NCBI GenBank assembly: GCA_026214975.1
Contig: JAOBSW010000822.1
Coordinates: 1-64,000 of the forward strand
Length of the DNA: 64,000 nt
DNA from: Gentiana macrophylla
Lineage: Eukaryota; Streptophyta; Magnoliopsida; Gentianales; Gentianaceae
Reading direction: 5' to 3'
Position 1 is the first letter of the stretch; the number at the start of each line of letters is the position of its first letter. Positions 20,437 to 32,626 of the stretch are shown piece after piece. The notes under the pieces are model-generated. The model was not told the DNA's origin. It made no database searches and saw nothing but the letters and a program-made list of their open reading frames with translations. The position numbers were made by a program, and so were the translations under genes.

Positions 20437-21440
20437 CTCGTGCATAATGTGTTCATAGGAGGCATTGAGGGGCGTGAAGTGCTCCTCCTTGAACTTTTTA
20501 GGCTTCTTCATGTCCATATTTCGGCTATAGCCTGCCTTAGGTGGGTTGGGCTCAGCCTTGTCTTTTGCCTTAGTCCCTGGAGTCACCTCCGACGTGCTCT
20601 AGTTTCGGGCAAGAACGTCAACATGTCCGTTAGGCTGTTTGGCCATCAATGCCAAAAACTCAGATTTGAGAAGTAATTTCGTGCTTCCTCGAGAATCCAA
20701 ACGGTGAGGATGTAAGTCCCCCATGAGGGGTGTTCTTCTTGACCGACCACACCTCTCAAAATTTCTTCGACTAGCCTTTTTAACTTTGCCAGTTCGCCTA
20801 GGTGCAAATCTGTGGTGGAATGTTTCGTAACGCTGGTTGCCTTAGACTTCTCCAACGGGTAGTAAGATTAACCTTGACGCTCCCCGATTCTAGCTTTCAC
20901 GTTTCAGGGGTGGATTGATATTACGGGCTCTTCTCTCATGCAGCCTTCATATTATTTCTGCTAACCATGGGCCCAAGTCAGGACTGGACAAATTTCCTCC
21001 CATGGGCGTAGTCGGATTGTCGTAGTAAAGAACTCACCGTTGGGCGAGCTATATCTTTGGCGAGATGTGATTTCTTCTGCGGGACGAATTCGTGGGCTAT
21101 TAGCCATTCTTTCGACATACGCAGAATGTTCAAGTAACGCTGCCACATAGAGCTCCTTGTAATCATCGTTGACCTCGATAGGTTGAGGCTACAGAATGCC
21201 GTTCCGCTTAGAGGTGCCGACCTATTCCTTCCCCTTGTGGTGGCCGGTGGCAGCGTCTTGATCCTCTCTAGATCCCTTTCCGTTTAGGAAGGAATGGATA
21301 TTTGGCTGATCGAGCTCCCTCGCCCTTGGAAGTGGAGTGCTCAAATCACTGGGAGCTTGGTGTGCGGGAATGCGATCCCCATCAGTCCTCCTCATGATTA
21401 TAGTGGGGTCATGAGCCAGTCCTGGGTGGAAGACCATCGT
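20437..21440 (-). pseudogene. Tat-like Ty3/gypsy gag fragment
   Basis: Minus-strand frames from about 21437 (MVFHPGLAHDPTIIMRR) down to 20437. The downstream end reads KKFKEEHFTPLNASYEHIM, the FTPLN...I element typical of Tat/Ogre gag linkers (family knowledge), preceded by a lysine/proline-rich stretch and ALMAKQPNGHVDVLAR with a stop. Several frame changes. It is cut off at its 3' side by the Gyp-B LTR. The rest of this element is not in the window. Confidence 0.6.
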
Positions 21441-21606
21441 TGAGTGCAGAAGCTATGGTATTTGTCACTATTATGTTCTTTGCATGGATGAAGATGAAGA
21501 ACTGCTGGAAAATGAACTAGTTGAAGATGAAGGCTTTTCTCGCCGGAAAATGCAGGATACTAATTTTTGGTGGAGATCTTGCCTGAAAACTGATCAGAAT
21601 CGTTGT
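21441..21606 (-). other. Leader of the Tat-like element
   Basis: Short stretch between the gag ATG and the primer-like site; no coding signal seen. Confidence 0.35.
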
Positions 21607-21626
21607 TTCCCAATAAGGGAACCAAA
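21607..21626 (-). other. Primer-site-like sequence of the Tat-like element
   Basis: The minus strand reads TTTGGTTCCCTTATTGGGAA, resembling a decayed form of the TTTGGCGCC...GGGAA primer region seen in Tat elements. It fits the orientation of the gag fragment. Confidence 0.4.
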
Positions 21627-21627
21627 T

Positions 21628-22178
21628 TGATATTGCACAGAATATCACAATATAAAATATGAATAAAGAGAATTTAATAAGAGCTAAATGAGTCGACAAA
21701 TTAGCAGAATTTTATTGCAAGTGTCAATTACATTGTCCTTTACAAGGAATAAAGTGTCGTTGTTTATAGGCGTTAGTACAACCATTAAGATAAATAATAA
21801 ACATGGCTAACATGTTGTTCTCTGAGTGGTCGGGTTTCAAGGTAACCTTCGCGGATTAGCTGATGTTGACTTTTAACGGGCTTGGTCTTAGTCGGGTCAG
21901 ACTGTCTAGTTGGGGGGGTGAGCAGGTCGCCCACCAATGCCCCTTGCCAGCTTGTCAAGGGCGAGTCAGAGGCTTAGCTGATCGACGCTCTTTGGCCCCG
22001 CCGTGATGAGTATCGTTAAGGAGATGGCGAGCTGGATGTGAACCCGTCCCGGCCCGGCTTATGAAGGTGCAGACCATATAGGCCGAGGACCCTATGACAC
22101 TTGGGCCTGGAGATAGGAGCCCAATTGATCACTCGCAGGCTCATTTTGGGCTTGGCGTATCACTACCCAAATTCCACA
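21628..22178 (-). repeat. Probable LTR of the Tat-like element
   Basis: Lies directly upstream (minus strand) of the primer-like site. The minus-strand start would be TGTGGAATTTGGGTAG at 22178. GC-richer than its surroundings. No second copy in the window, so both ends are tentative. Confidence 0.4.
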
Positions 22179-24541
22179 AGACCCTCAAACTAGATTGTGA
22201 ACATGCTTTGTACCCTTGAATATTTGTTATTTTTGTTTAGATATGACAAGATTATAAAAATCTATGTACGAAGACAAGAAACATGAATATGAGAAGTAGA
22301 CAAGAAACATGAACATGTTATGTAAGTATGAATGATAGTTGACAAGTGAAAATGGATTGGTAAATAGCTTACATGGGTTTGATAAGGGGATAAACATGGC
22401 AATAGGTTAAGAAATTGAATAAATACGTGCAAGATTAGTCAAGTAGCTAATAGAACATGTTTTTACACATTAATCAAAGTTATGCTTTTCAAGTAGTTTA
22501 TCTATGCATCAAACTTATGTCTTTAATATATTTTGTAAATCTGGTGAAATAAATTCATGTCATGCTCATGACTTATAACAAACATGAATATCTATTTTTG
22601 ATCGTCTATTCCGTCTTTGAGTTTTGTGCACGAGCTCACTCTTTACGCTTTGGTTGATAATTATATGCGAGTTTGAAAGGCAGTTGATGACTCCAAGAGC
22701 AATTATAAGATGGGAGGTTGATGTTCTGCAGTGATGCCTAGGTTGTAATTTGGTTTCTTTTCTATACGTCATACGTGCCAAGTTTATGCTTTATTATTCC
22801 TTTATTGTGGATATGTTGTACAGATGTTTTAGTTAATTATGAGTTAGTTTGCAACAATGATCTTTCAGGAGTATGTGTCTCTGCACTAGTGATGTGTAGT
22901 CGGTTCTCAGCTACTATGATGTTAGTTGTGGATGCAAGCCTCATTTGTTTCTTTTCTTCTGCGCAATTTTGTACTCTAATACAACGTCGGACTTCGTGGA
23001 TTAAGTAATTCATTTTCAAATTACCAAGCGGCGAAACATATCGATGAGTGTGTTAAGCTCGAGGATGAAATCAAGCTCAGATTTCTTGTCGAGGCCAACA
23101 TTTAGTGAACGGCTCGGTTCGAGAGTGGGGTATTACAACTAACTACACACGAAACCATTAAAGGTATTAAGTTAGTACAAAACAAGTCCTTGAATTGTTG
23201 TAAATAACACTTTTTTTCTACCTTTCCTCTTCATCAAACAAAAAAACCCAAGTTCCTTCCTATGCAGCCGCCCCTCTACAAATCACAGCCGCCAAAACTC
23301 CATCCCATCATTATTCTCCACCTTCTCCTTTATTGCTCTGTTCCTCAAAAAATTCCTTAACGACTAATAGCGGTCTTCGATTTAAGGGTCTCTTTTTGGT
23401 GGTGTTTCTGGTCTCCGGTGCAAATTGAACAGCATTGCATTGGCCAGAAGTAGCATCGCGGATTGCTGAACTGCCAATGTCAGGTAGCAATGGAAGATGA
23501 TGACATTGGTTTTCTCATTGCAATGGTTGCCTACAAATACGGTGGGGGTGGAAGATGAGGAAGGCGGCACGAAATAGAGTGGTCGCTCTATAGTGGCATT
23601 ATAGTGGCATGAAAGAACGGTGGAATTTGCCCTTGTCCGTTTAATAATATGACAAATTGTAGTGAAATGAAGAAAAGATGAAAATAAAGTGATATTTTCT
23701 CCGTTGGACTAAAATGTGATTCAGAAAAATTGTTGTGCTTAGAGTAATTGAGTAATTATTTGTGATGCCATAAGTTTCAAAAAAAAATTAAAAAATGGAG
23801 AAGCAAGTAATTTAATGAATGACAGGCAACTCCGATGATACATCAACCAGGGTTCCACCATCATTCCCATCTCGATTAAAAATCACATTCCCCTTTCACC
23901 TCCACCCTCTCAATCCAAAACAAAAAAACACAAAAACAAAACAAAAACACTAAATCTATCGATGTTCATAAATGCACCTCAGTACAATGCATATTTTAAA
24001 CATTGTTGTATTGTTGTGGGGTAGAGTATCAAAAACTAATGTGGGTCACACTACAATTAAAATTACTCTACTAGGTATCCTAGCTTTTTAATATGAGAAT
24101 AATAATTATATTAAAACTCCTAACGTATTGCCATATCATACTGTGCCATATCCTATACCCAGATATTTACCATATTCCCTGTAAGAAACAAATTATATCT
24201 GGTGTCCAAATAGCAATAGGTTCATTAAACGGGAAAAAAGAAACCGACAACGGATAAAAGCCAGATGGACTTAGGACTTTTAGTGTACTCGTCGTCTCTT
24301 CACGAGCAAGCAAAGAACAGACCCCCAACCCCCTGAAGAAGGTAATAACAATAAAAGGCGTCTCTCTTCTGCAGACGCCGCCGTCTACTGGTCTTCTTGT
24401 CAGATGGAGTGAAACCAGGAAGAAGATAGGAGATATGAACTCAGTGCAGCAACCTTCTTATTCCCGGACCAGTAACAGGTTTTGCAAAAACCTTGGGGAA
24501 TTTAAATTTTCATTTCTTATACCCACCACCAAATAACCGGA
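22179..24541. other. Region without a recognised gene, downstream of the GTE gene
   Basis: AT-rich sequence with only short unsupported open frames. 23127-23137 reads GTGGGGTATTACA, whose complement TGTAATACCCCAC is a common start of chromovirus-type gypsy LTRs, so 22.2-23.1 kb may be a minus-strand solo LTR; no target duplication was found. 23210-23420 is pyrimidine rich and resembles a transcribed leader. 24240-24540 probably contains the 3' untranslated region of the GTE gene. Confidence 0.35.
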
Positions 24542-24958
24542 TCAATCAATCTCTCCTTCCTCTGGATGTGGGTCATTTGATGCACCACCAACACCACCAA
24601 CAGTTAAAGTTTCAGTTTCAGTTTCAGTTGAAGTTCGGGCCTCAGGTGGTTCTTCTTCCTCGTCGTCATCTCTTTTCATATATAACCCTAATTGCTCGAG
24701 AGGATTACTGCTTACATGGAAACTGAAATTACCAGAGAGGTCTAGCGTTGCTTCCTCTAGGAAGCTCCCTCCTCCAAGATGTAGAAGATGTTCATCACTT
24801 GGTCCAACAGACGATCTAAACATTTGCAAATCTTCCATGAACTGGCTGTTCTCGTTAATATCAACCGTCTTCTCCATCTGCAAACCAACCAACCAATCCA
24901 ACAAGATCAAAAGATGAATTGGTGTGTCATATGTGGGTTAAGAATACTACAAACGATT

Positions 24959-25020
<62 letters not shown>

Positions 25021-26369
25021 CACTTTCGGTCCATTTTGTATCATGTTTTTCGCATTTATATCTCATGTTTCATTTTTACACTTTTACCCTTCATCTATAA
25101 ATTTCTTCACCTTTTCAGTCCATTTTTACCAAGTGTCAAGTTATTATAAATTGGCTAGATCATGTCATTCCTTCAGCATGAGATTTTTGACACATGGCAC
25201 ATCGAATTGGAAACGTAAAATAAAAATAAATATTAAAAAAAACCCCGCATACATGAGTGGTAAAAGTGCCAAAGGTGAAACATTAGAGATACAAGTGCAA
25301 AAATCATGACAGACAAAAGGTATCTATCTATCTATCTATATATATATATATTACCATTAGCAAAGCCTGACGGGCTGCTTCCCGCTCAACTTCTCTTCTC
25401 CGTCTAGCTTCTGCAGAAGCTTCTTCTTCGGCTTTTCTCCGGGCTTCTTCTACAGCCTTTGCTTCGGCTTGTAAACGAGCTTTTTCTAAAGCCAAAACCA
25501 AACCAAACCGATTTACACAAAAAGGAAAAGGAAGTGACAGGGAATGTTAACAGCGTAATAGGATAAGATAAAATAGTCGTCCCACATATTTCTACCTCAA
25601 AACACAACATTAACCAGAAATAAGGACAATAACTATACACAGAATTTCATAGGAAAAAAAAAACCTTCTTTTCTCCGTTTCTCAAGCAGCTCTCGTTCAA
25701 TTTGTAATTTCTCAGGATCCAGTTTTTCACCCTAAACATCAACGTTTGGCTAAATTGAAAAAACAGCACCGCAAAGCAAAAGCCGTGTGAGCAGGAAATG
25801 GATACAAATAATCAATCAACTCACCTTCTCTTGGGTTTTCTCTTGAGCCCTGATTATAGTGTCTGCAAAACGACTTCTCAATAAAGCCGCACGATAAAGC
25901 TTCTCAGGGGAGACTTGCCTCCCTGGTGGAGCGCCCTCGGCTAGAAGTGTATACAGCATCATGGGGTGAGAGATGATGCAACAAAACAAAAGCGTCTATT
26001 TTCATTTCATTTCATTTCTTACCCTCTAAACAAACACCATCACGCTCAAAAGGAATATCAGCTCCAGCATCACTAATATCAACACCATCTTTCTTCTGCT
26101 CCTCGGTAGTAGTAGTAGTAGCCACCATCCCCCCAGCAGCAATGAAACTTTCCTGTGTTACAAAAAGGACCAAACAATAGAAGATAAACAAGAGACATTG
26201 CGAGAATGCCCCAGTGTTGAAAATGGAAACAAAAAGCACAAGGTCATGACTGCAGCAGACTATGGCGTATAATGGAATGGACGTCGCCTTCATACCTTAG
26301 GCAGACCAACTGGAGCTGAATCCTTCGCAACATCTGATGATTCCTTACTACAGCTTTCAGACTCTGAAT
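24542..26369 (-). CDS. GTE: GTE8-11-like transcription factor, six C-terminal exons
   Basis: Minus-strand exons with GT...AG borders and matching phases: 26369-26296 ([23 protein letters not shown]), 26152-26023 ([31 protein letters not shown]), 25940-25825 ([20 protein letters not shown]), 25731-25665 ([20 protein letters not shown]), 25485-25355 ([20 protein letters not shown] then [10 protein letters not shown]) and 24877-24542 ([31 protein letters not shown], ending EEGEID). This is the C-terminal half of plant GTE (global transcription factor group E, BET-like) proteins: Ser-rich linker, [18 protein letters not shown] block, charged coiled coil and acidic EEGEID end. Bromodomain and NET domain exons are absent from this part; copia debris starts at about 26.97 kb. 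All six exons are free of stops, unlike neighbouring transposons. The gene is either truncated or its 5' exons lie beyond the transposon nest. Confidence 0.85.
24960..25018. repeat. (AT)n microsatellite in a GTE intron
   Basis: About 59 bp of uninterrupted AT repeat in the intron between the last two GTE exons (24878-25354). The same intron also holds TATC/TA repeats at 25320-25350 next to the splice donor. Confidence 0.95.
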
Positions 26370-26971
26370 CTGATACATACCCCATTCATTAATATGAATC
26401 AGTGAAAACGAAAAGATTCGGATCAAATGCAGTTATAATGATCTAGAATTCAGCTAAACATCAATAATTTTTATTTTTGAAGGGCTAAACATCAATAATT
26501 CAAAATCACGATTGAAGCTCTGTCTATTTTACACTTTGATTTATTTGTCCAGAAGAGAGAATATTGGCAGCATAGAGAAAAATACTCTACAGTTGTTGAA
26601 AGTCCGTGGGAACAAAAGAGAAAGTCCAATGCTACAATCAGGGTGCAGCCAGAATGTAAGACACCAGCAAGGTCAATTTAGCAGTAAAATGTAAATAGCT
26701 AGTACAAAATATTAATTAACACGGATTTTTCTTTTGCTTTCCTTTATTCAACTCACTGGGGCCAAATTAGAAATGTTAGGTGGAGTCTGTTTTAATTTAT
26801 AAACATAGTAAAAATGGTCAAAATATTAAGTGAGGTCAAATGTGGAAACACCCTTGACACGGCTATAGTAATCAATGTGGTCTAGACGCTGAAGGATAGA
26901 TCCTAACATCTATTACTAGAAAACCTCAATAGAAACCCAAACGAAAAGTAGCAACACTCAAGAATAAAACA
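26370..26971. other. GTE intron or flank with no recognised exon
   Basis: A T-rich acceptor-like stretch precedes (on the minus strand) the exon at 26369. Further right I see no further GTE exon. From about 26760 the sequence has no recognised content until copia coding starts at 26972, so the break between host gene and transposon lies in 26.4-26.97 kb. Confidence 0.4.
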
Positions 26972-28382
26972 ATGCCTAGAAACTTGTGTTTTCAGTCTGT
27001 TCATGTTGATAAGGATAAAATCTTGTTATGGCACTTGAGACTTGGCCACCCTAGTGTACGCTATTTGAAAAAGCTGTTGCCAGAATTATTTTTAAATAAA
27101 GATCAAGCTGTTTTGCAGTGTGAAGTTTGTGAATTATCAAAACATACAAGAACTGTTTTTCACCCTCAACCCTACAAGCCCACCAAACCCTTCACTATGA
27201 TTCATAGTGCTGTGTGGGGACCTACTAGGGTGAGCACTTTGTTTGGAAAACGTTGGTTTGTAACTTTTATTGATGACCACACTAGGGTCTCATGGGTGTA
27301 TTTGTTGAAACATAAATCTGATGTTAAACAAGTTTTCATAGACTTTTATAACATGGTTTTCACTCAATTTCAAACCAAAATTCAAATTTTCAGAAGTGAC
27401 AATGGGAGAGAGTATTTTAACTCTGTCCTAGGTCCTTTTTTCTTGGAAAAAGGGATGATTCTCCAAAGCTCATGTCCAGACACACCCAACAAAATGTGGT
27501 GTCTGAAAGGAAGAACAGACACATACTTGAGGTAGTTAGAGCCTAGATGTTGGCCTCTAAAACACCCAAGTATCTATGGGGAGAGGCTGTGTTGACAGCC
27601 ATCTACCTGATTAACAGGCTGCCCTCAAGGGTCCTATGTTTTTAAAGTCCTTTGGACAAGTTAAAAAGTATTTATCCCAGTACAAGGATCATTCAAGACC
27701 TTCCCCTAAGAATTTTTGGGTGTACTGCATTTACACTTGTTTATCACCAAGGGAAGTTGGATCCCAGGTCTAAAAAATGTGTATTTATTTGCTATGCACC
27801 CACTCAAAAGGGGTACAAACTGTTTGATCCTGAGACTCAACAAGTTGTCATTAGTAAAGATGTGACTTTTTTTGAAAATAAAATGTTTTTCCACACTCAT
27901 GTTCAGGGGGAGATCCCAATGAACATGAGTCTATATCACAAGTCTTGCTTGAAGAGGATAGTGAGTCTAGGAACCCTCCAAGTAATATTTCTTATCAACA
28001 TGAAAATAGTGAGTACAAGACTTCTGATTCACTAAATTCAGAAGTCAGTCCCAAGACCAGAATCCAGAAGTTTCCTGGCAAAACTTATTCTAGGAGGAAG
28101 ACTTCACTCAAGGATCATGCAGATGCTCACACAGGTAATAGCATTAATCAATCTCCTCCTCCAAATGAAGATCTGGAAATGATCCCAGAAACAGGTGAAG
28201 AGACTGATGCTTCTGTGTCAATATCTGATGACCAAATTGAATCTGATGAAAACCCTTCCATGGAAACCTCTATTAAAACCACGTCTCCTAATTTGTTATT
28301 AGATGTGCCCATAGCTATCAGAAAACCTCCCAAAGAGTGCACCAAATATCCTCTATATCCCCTCAGTAAGTATGTGTCTTAA
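26972..28382 (+). pseudogene. Cop-2 integrase
   Basis: LLWHLRLGHPSVRYLKKL and CEVCELSKHTRT give the HHCC finger. The core has HSAVWGP where copia integrases have HSDVWGP, so the first catalytic Asp is Ala. KRWFVTFIDDHTRVSW and FRSDNGREYF follow. A frameshift near 27490 destroys the QNGVxERKNRH block with the catalytic Glu. Further frames to 28382 give the chromatin-proximal linker (LRIFGCTAFTLVYHQGKLD, SKDVTFFENKMF and an acidic, serine-rich tail). Inactive. Confidence 0.82.
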
Positions 28383-28447
28383 CACAACTTGGCCCCACAC
28401 TACTATACCTTCCTTTCAAACCTTTCTACCATTCAAATTCCCAACAC

Positions 28448-29983
28448 CATACAAGAAGCTCTAATGTCTCCTGAGTGGAAAGCAGCTGTCTATGATGAAG
28501 TTAATGCTCTTGAAAAGATAATATCTGGGATGTGGTGGATTTACCTGATGGGAAAACTCCAGTAAAGTGTAGATGGGTGTTCACCGTAAAATACAACTAA
28601 GATGGATCCCTACAAAGATACAAGGCCAGGTTGGTGACTAAGGGGTATACCCAAACCTATGGGTTGGACTACTCAGAAACTTTCTCTCCAGTAGCTAAAT
28701 TGAATAATGTAAGAATTCTTCTGTCTGTGGCTGTAAACTTGGACTGGCCTCTTGAGCAACTAGATGTGAAAAATGAATTCCTCCATGGGAACCTGAAGGA
28801 GGAGGTGTATATGGAGTTTCCACCTGTGTTCCTTGGGAAAAATGAGGGGAAGGTGTGCAGGCTGAATAAATCCTTATATGGATTAAAACAGAGCCCAAGG
28901 GCATGGTTTGAGAGGTTTACCAAGTTCTTGAAGAAAGAGGGGTTCAAACAAGGGCAATCAGATCATACCTTATTTGTGAAAAAGTCATAAAGTGGGAAAC
29001 TGACCATCTTGGTGATGTATGTTGATGACATCATCCTTACAGGCAGTGATAGGCTGGGAATTGATGAGATCAAGAAAAGTTTGGTTTCAGAGTTTGAGAT
29101 TAAAGAACTGGGCAATTTAAGGTATTTCTTAGGCATGGAATTTGCCAGATCAGAGAAAGGAGTTGTAGCCTCACAAAGAAAATATGTGCTAGACTTGCTA
29201 AAAGAGACAGGTATGAGTGGTTGTAAACCAACTAGTACTCCTATGGAGGCCAATCTAAAGCTCTGGGAAGTGAAAGACGATGATGTCCCTGTGGATAAAG
29301 GCAGGTATCAAAGACTGGTGGGTAGGCTGATATACCTTGCACACACCAGGCCAGATATTTCTTTTGTTGTAGGAATAGTGAGCCAATTCATGCATGCACC
29401 ATGTGAAAAACACCTAGAAGCAGTTTACAGAATATTGAGGTACCTTAAAGGTACTATAGGTGAAGGATTGTGGTTCAGGAAGAGCTCAAACAGAGGAGTG
29501 GAAGTATACACATATTCTGATTGGGCTGGTTCAAAGGAAAGATCCACATCAGGTTACTGTAGCTACGTGTGGGGTAACCTGGTCACATGGAGGAGCAAAA
29601 AACAGGGGGTGGTTTCTAGGAGTACAGCTGAGGCAGAATATAGGGCAATGGCACAAGGTGTGTGTGAGGAATTATGGATACAAAGAGTCCTAGAAGACAA
29701 CCAAGTTCCAGTGGAGCTGCCTATGAAACTTTACTGTGATAATAAGGCAGTTATTGATATTGCCAATGACCCTGTTCAACATGACAGGACCAAGCATATC
29801 GAGATTGACAGACATTTTATAAGAGAGAAGTTGGATGATGGGATAATCTGTATTCCCTTTCTTCCGTCCGTACAACAGGTTGAAGATGGATTGACAAAGC
29901 CTCTAGTCAAGCAAGGATTTGACAACTTTATGAGCAAGTTGGGCATGTTAAATATCCATGCTCAACTTGAGGGGGGGTGTTGA
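28448..29983 (+). pseudogene. Cop-2 reverse transcriptase-RNase H
   Basis: Early RT is frameshifted (28448-28630), then [30 protein letters not shown] and [14 protein letters not shown] to a stop at 28988. The next frame (29009-29983, 324 residues) is intact: VMYVDDIILTGSD, GMEFARSEKGVV, RLVGRLIYLAHTRPDI, then RNase H with TYSDWAGSKERSTSGY, WRSKKQGVVSRSTAEAEYR, LYCDNKAVIDIAND and QHDRTKHIEIDRHFIREKL. Only the stop between RT halves separates the two frames. Confidence 0.87.
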
Positions 29984-30251
29984 AGATTTTGCCATAATTG
30001 TGCTTTAGTTTAATAATGTTTTATTATGTTTTTTATTTATATCCTAATAAGGGCAGTTGTGTACTTTTGCCTATTTTAAGTATTAGGGTTTGTGTTAACT
30101 CCTAGGGTTTACAGATGACGGCTCCTTAATTATAGGAAGTTGTCTTGGTAAGGGGTCTTGGATATTCTGTTAGAAAAAGATGAATCAGTCTGTAATCGAA
30201 CACCAATGAAGAATCAATAAAATATCTTTTTTCTCTTATTACTTTTCTACA
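29978..30251 (+). repeat. Cop-2 3' LTR
   Basis: Starts TGTTGAAGATTTTGCC after the purine tract and ends near TTACTTTTCTACA. About 274 bp. Contains AATCAATAAAATATC, a poly(A)-signal-like block. The sequence beyond belongs to another copia fragment. The right end is uncertain by a few bases. Confidence 0.75.
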
Positions 30252-30274
30252 CATTTCAAATTCTGAGGGCTAAA

Positions 30275-31140
30275 CCTTGAAATTCAGCCTCAGCACTACT
30301 ACAAGCTACTACTGGTTGTTTCTTACTTTGCCATGTTAGTAGAATGCCTCAACACTACTACAAGCTACCTCCATTCTGAGGAAGTGATTTGGGTGACCAA
30401 GACCCTTCAAATTCTTTTGATACAAGAGACTTGAGCCTTTTAATTTCTTCTTAATGATTTCATGTCACTAAATGTCATCAACATGCACAATTAGTACAGT
30501 AATTCTTCCACCAATGAATTTCTTGATAAATATAGTATGGCTAGCTTGCGATTATACATATCCAGTCCCTTTTTAACACCTTAGTGAAACGCTCAAGCCA
30601 TGCATAAGGGAATTGTTTGAGCCCATATAAAGCTCTCTGTAATTTGCAAACATTGCCTATAGTTGTCTCTATTTTAAACCCAGGAGGAACATCCATATAA
30701 ACTTCTTACGTTAGTTCTCCATTTAAAAATGCATTTTTAAAAATGCCGTGAAGGTTTGGTCTTTTCTGTCATCACACGTTTTCTACTCTTCTCGTGTCTC
30801 ACTTCAGATAATACTTCATGCAAAGTGGGTAGAGGTTTCATTCCAAGTACTCACCCACGGACTTCATCAAGGCATTGGTTGAGACCCATCAAAAATTTAC
30901 ACCCTTTTAAAACACACATTGTAATCACGACAGTTCCAGTTGTGTTTCAAAAACGTCAACTGGCTACCAATAGCGTTGAAGAGGTGTAAAGTATGTTGTG
31001 ACCGAGTCTTCTCCTTGACAAATATCATGAATGAGACTTTTTGCATGAAAATTTTCAGCGAAGATTGTCCTTGTGAGAAGATTTCTGGATGATTCACAGA
31101 TTTCTGGGTTGTGGTGCATAGGAGGAAATTTTCTCCTATC
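30275..31140 (-). pseudogene. Deleted copia fragment: gag, RT and RNase H pieces
   Basis: Minus-strand pieces in element order but with large deletions. gag: LMGLNQCLDEVRGRVLGMKP and SEVRHEKSRKRVM near 30920-30760. It is followed directly by RT (KCIFKNGEL.EVYMDVPPGF, LQRALYGLKQFPYAW, 30745-30590; LIVHVDDI near 30480) and a short RNase H piece (WQSKKQPVVACSSAEAEF, 30340-30285). A 20-bp block with CACTACTACAAGCTAC is repeated at about 30292 and 30352. This debris is the host into which Cop-3 inserted at 31152. Confidence 0.7.
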
Positions 31141-31152
31141 TCAGTGTCATTG

Positions 31153-31428
31153 TGAAGAAGTAATCAGATTCATTTGGGAAGGCCTCATTGTGTTCATGAC
31201 GACTTAGTTGCTCAATTTGGATAACCAAGTTCGGGATGTGATGACCATTAGTTCGGGGATGACTAAATGCCTTTGTCATTTGTTTTGTATCATTTATTAC
31301 TCTACATCCTGTTACTACACTCTAGCCGTTGCAACACCCAACCAACTCATTACTACTTGCTGCTTAAGCTTCTCATTGCAACTATTTATACTTCAATGAC
31401 CAAGTATTTTTCCAGTTTCTCTTCTAAA
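31153..31428 (+). repeat. Cop-3 5' LTR
   Basis: TGAAGAAGTAATCAGATTC to CTCTTCTAAA, next to primer site TGGTATCAAAGC (31429-31440). Matches 42664-43003 over most of its length, for example TGCTGCTTAAGCTTCTCATTG, with differences and missing stretches. Confidence 0.8.
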
Positions 31429-31440
31429 TGGTATCAAAGC
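31429..31440 (+). other. Cop-3 primer-binding site
   Basis: TGGTATCAAAGC directly after the LTR; one base from the standard TGGTATCAGAGC. Confidence 0.75.
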
Positions 31441-31544
31441 CACGTTTGCTCTAAAAATCTAAAATCTCCATGGAATCCGAGGCGACATCTCATCATTAAC
31501 TACTCCAAGGAGATCTGAGCAGTTAGTCTGCTGCAAACCATAAT

Positions 31545-32592
31545 TCTTCTTTCATGCCCATGTCGGTCATCATCTTTGAAGGGAGAATTATCTTCATTGG
31601 TCCCGATCTATCCGCTTATTTATCACCGGAAGAGGGAAAGAAGAGTACTTGTGGGGAGAAATCAAGATCTCAAAGGCCGATGAGCCAAAATACAAGGAGG
31701 TCAAGGTTGAAACAAGCCTTGTTATGTCTTGGCTGATTGGCTCAATGACCCTGCAGATTGAACCCTATCTACACCCGGAACCACTCCCTGCTTGAGTCCG
31801 CCACCATGTCGCAGAACGGGAGTTCGTGTGTAACCTTTTCTTTTTACGGCGTAATAGCGGTCCCGGGCCTACAGTAGTGAGTTCTGAGACATCCTATCAA
31901 AAGCATGGCAGCAAAAGGACATATTTGAGGATCTACCATGGAGCTCTCGGATGATGCAAAAGGTTCACTTTGCATAAGGAACAAAGAGAGGATTTTAAGA
32001 TTCTAAATGGGTCACAACTACGAGTTGGATGGTATCGAGAGGAAGAGTCTTAGGCAAGCTGCTTTTCTTTGAGCTAAAGCATAAGTAGAAGCGGAAGGTA
32101 GCTCATGCCGAAATCCAGCCACAAAGTGAAACTGCTCAGAAGCTTCGGTATGGTGCCAAAACAACATATCTTTGGAGGAAAAGGAAAGAAAAAAAAGAAC
32201 CAAAAATAAAAGACAAACCTTGGTGTGATTTACGTAAAAGGCGTGACCATCTAAGAGAGAAATGGTGGAAGATCCATGGAAAGCGACCACATGAAGAATT
32301 CCAATAAAGACTAAAAGAAGGAAACTTATGGGAATTATGCCAACACCTCGGATGAAGATGGATTTTCCCACCACTTCACCTCAGGACAAATGGAGGCCTT
32401 GAAAAGGCTCCTTCAAAATCAACCTTCTAACCACACTGGTAATGACATCACTCTTATGGCACACTCGAGAACCACGCTGAATTGTGGATTTTGGTGCTTC
32501 GACCATATATTTGGGAACTTTGGTCTCTTATCTACATTTACGTCCACCCTGACTCCTCATTATGTAAAGATTGATGATGGTTCTTCATCTTA
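31545..32592 (+). pseudogene. Cop-3 gag and protease remnant
   Basis: Shifted frames give ENYLHWSRSIRLFITGRGK and KADEPKYKEVKVETSLVMSW then LIGSMTLQIEPY near 31580-31770, the gag N-terminal region. The middle (31800-32350) is scrambled. The gag end SGQMEALKRLLQNQPSN begins at 32381. The protease start reads WIVDFGAS (Gly needed for D-S-G preceded by Phe instead of Ser) near 32480, followed by HYVKIDDGSSS to a stop at 32593. Not functional. Confidence 0.7.
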
Positions 32593-32626
32593 GGTTGTTG
32601 GTCACAGAACTCTTCATCTAAGGTTG

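Larger units (their letters stand above)
26972..30251 (+). mobile_element. Cop-2: 5'-truncated Ty1/copia element (Ale-like)
   Basis: Begins in the GAG-pre-integrase domain and runs to a 3' LTR; 5' LTR, gag and protease are missing. Integrase, RT and RNase H follow in order. A purine tract (CTTGAGGGGGGG) precedes the LTR at 29978. No target duplication can be assigned because the left end is truncated. Confidence 0.85.

Noticed and set aside
22566..23019. Several 60-77 residue frames between the Tat-like LTR and the GTE gene
   Set aside because: Short, overlapping on both strands, no motif, AT-rich background.
24960..25018. AT array as a CRISPR-like or satellite array
   Set aside because: Simple dinucleotide repeat without spacers; CRISPR does not occur in plant nuclear DNA.
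24788..25309. 173-residue plus-strand frame with a YIYIYIYI run
   Set aside because: Translation of the (AT)n microsatellite and an intron on the opposite strand of the GTE gene.
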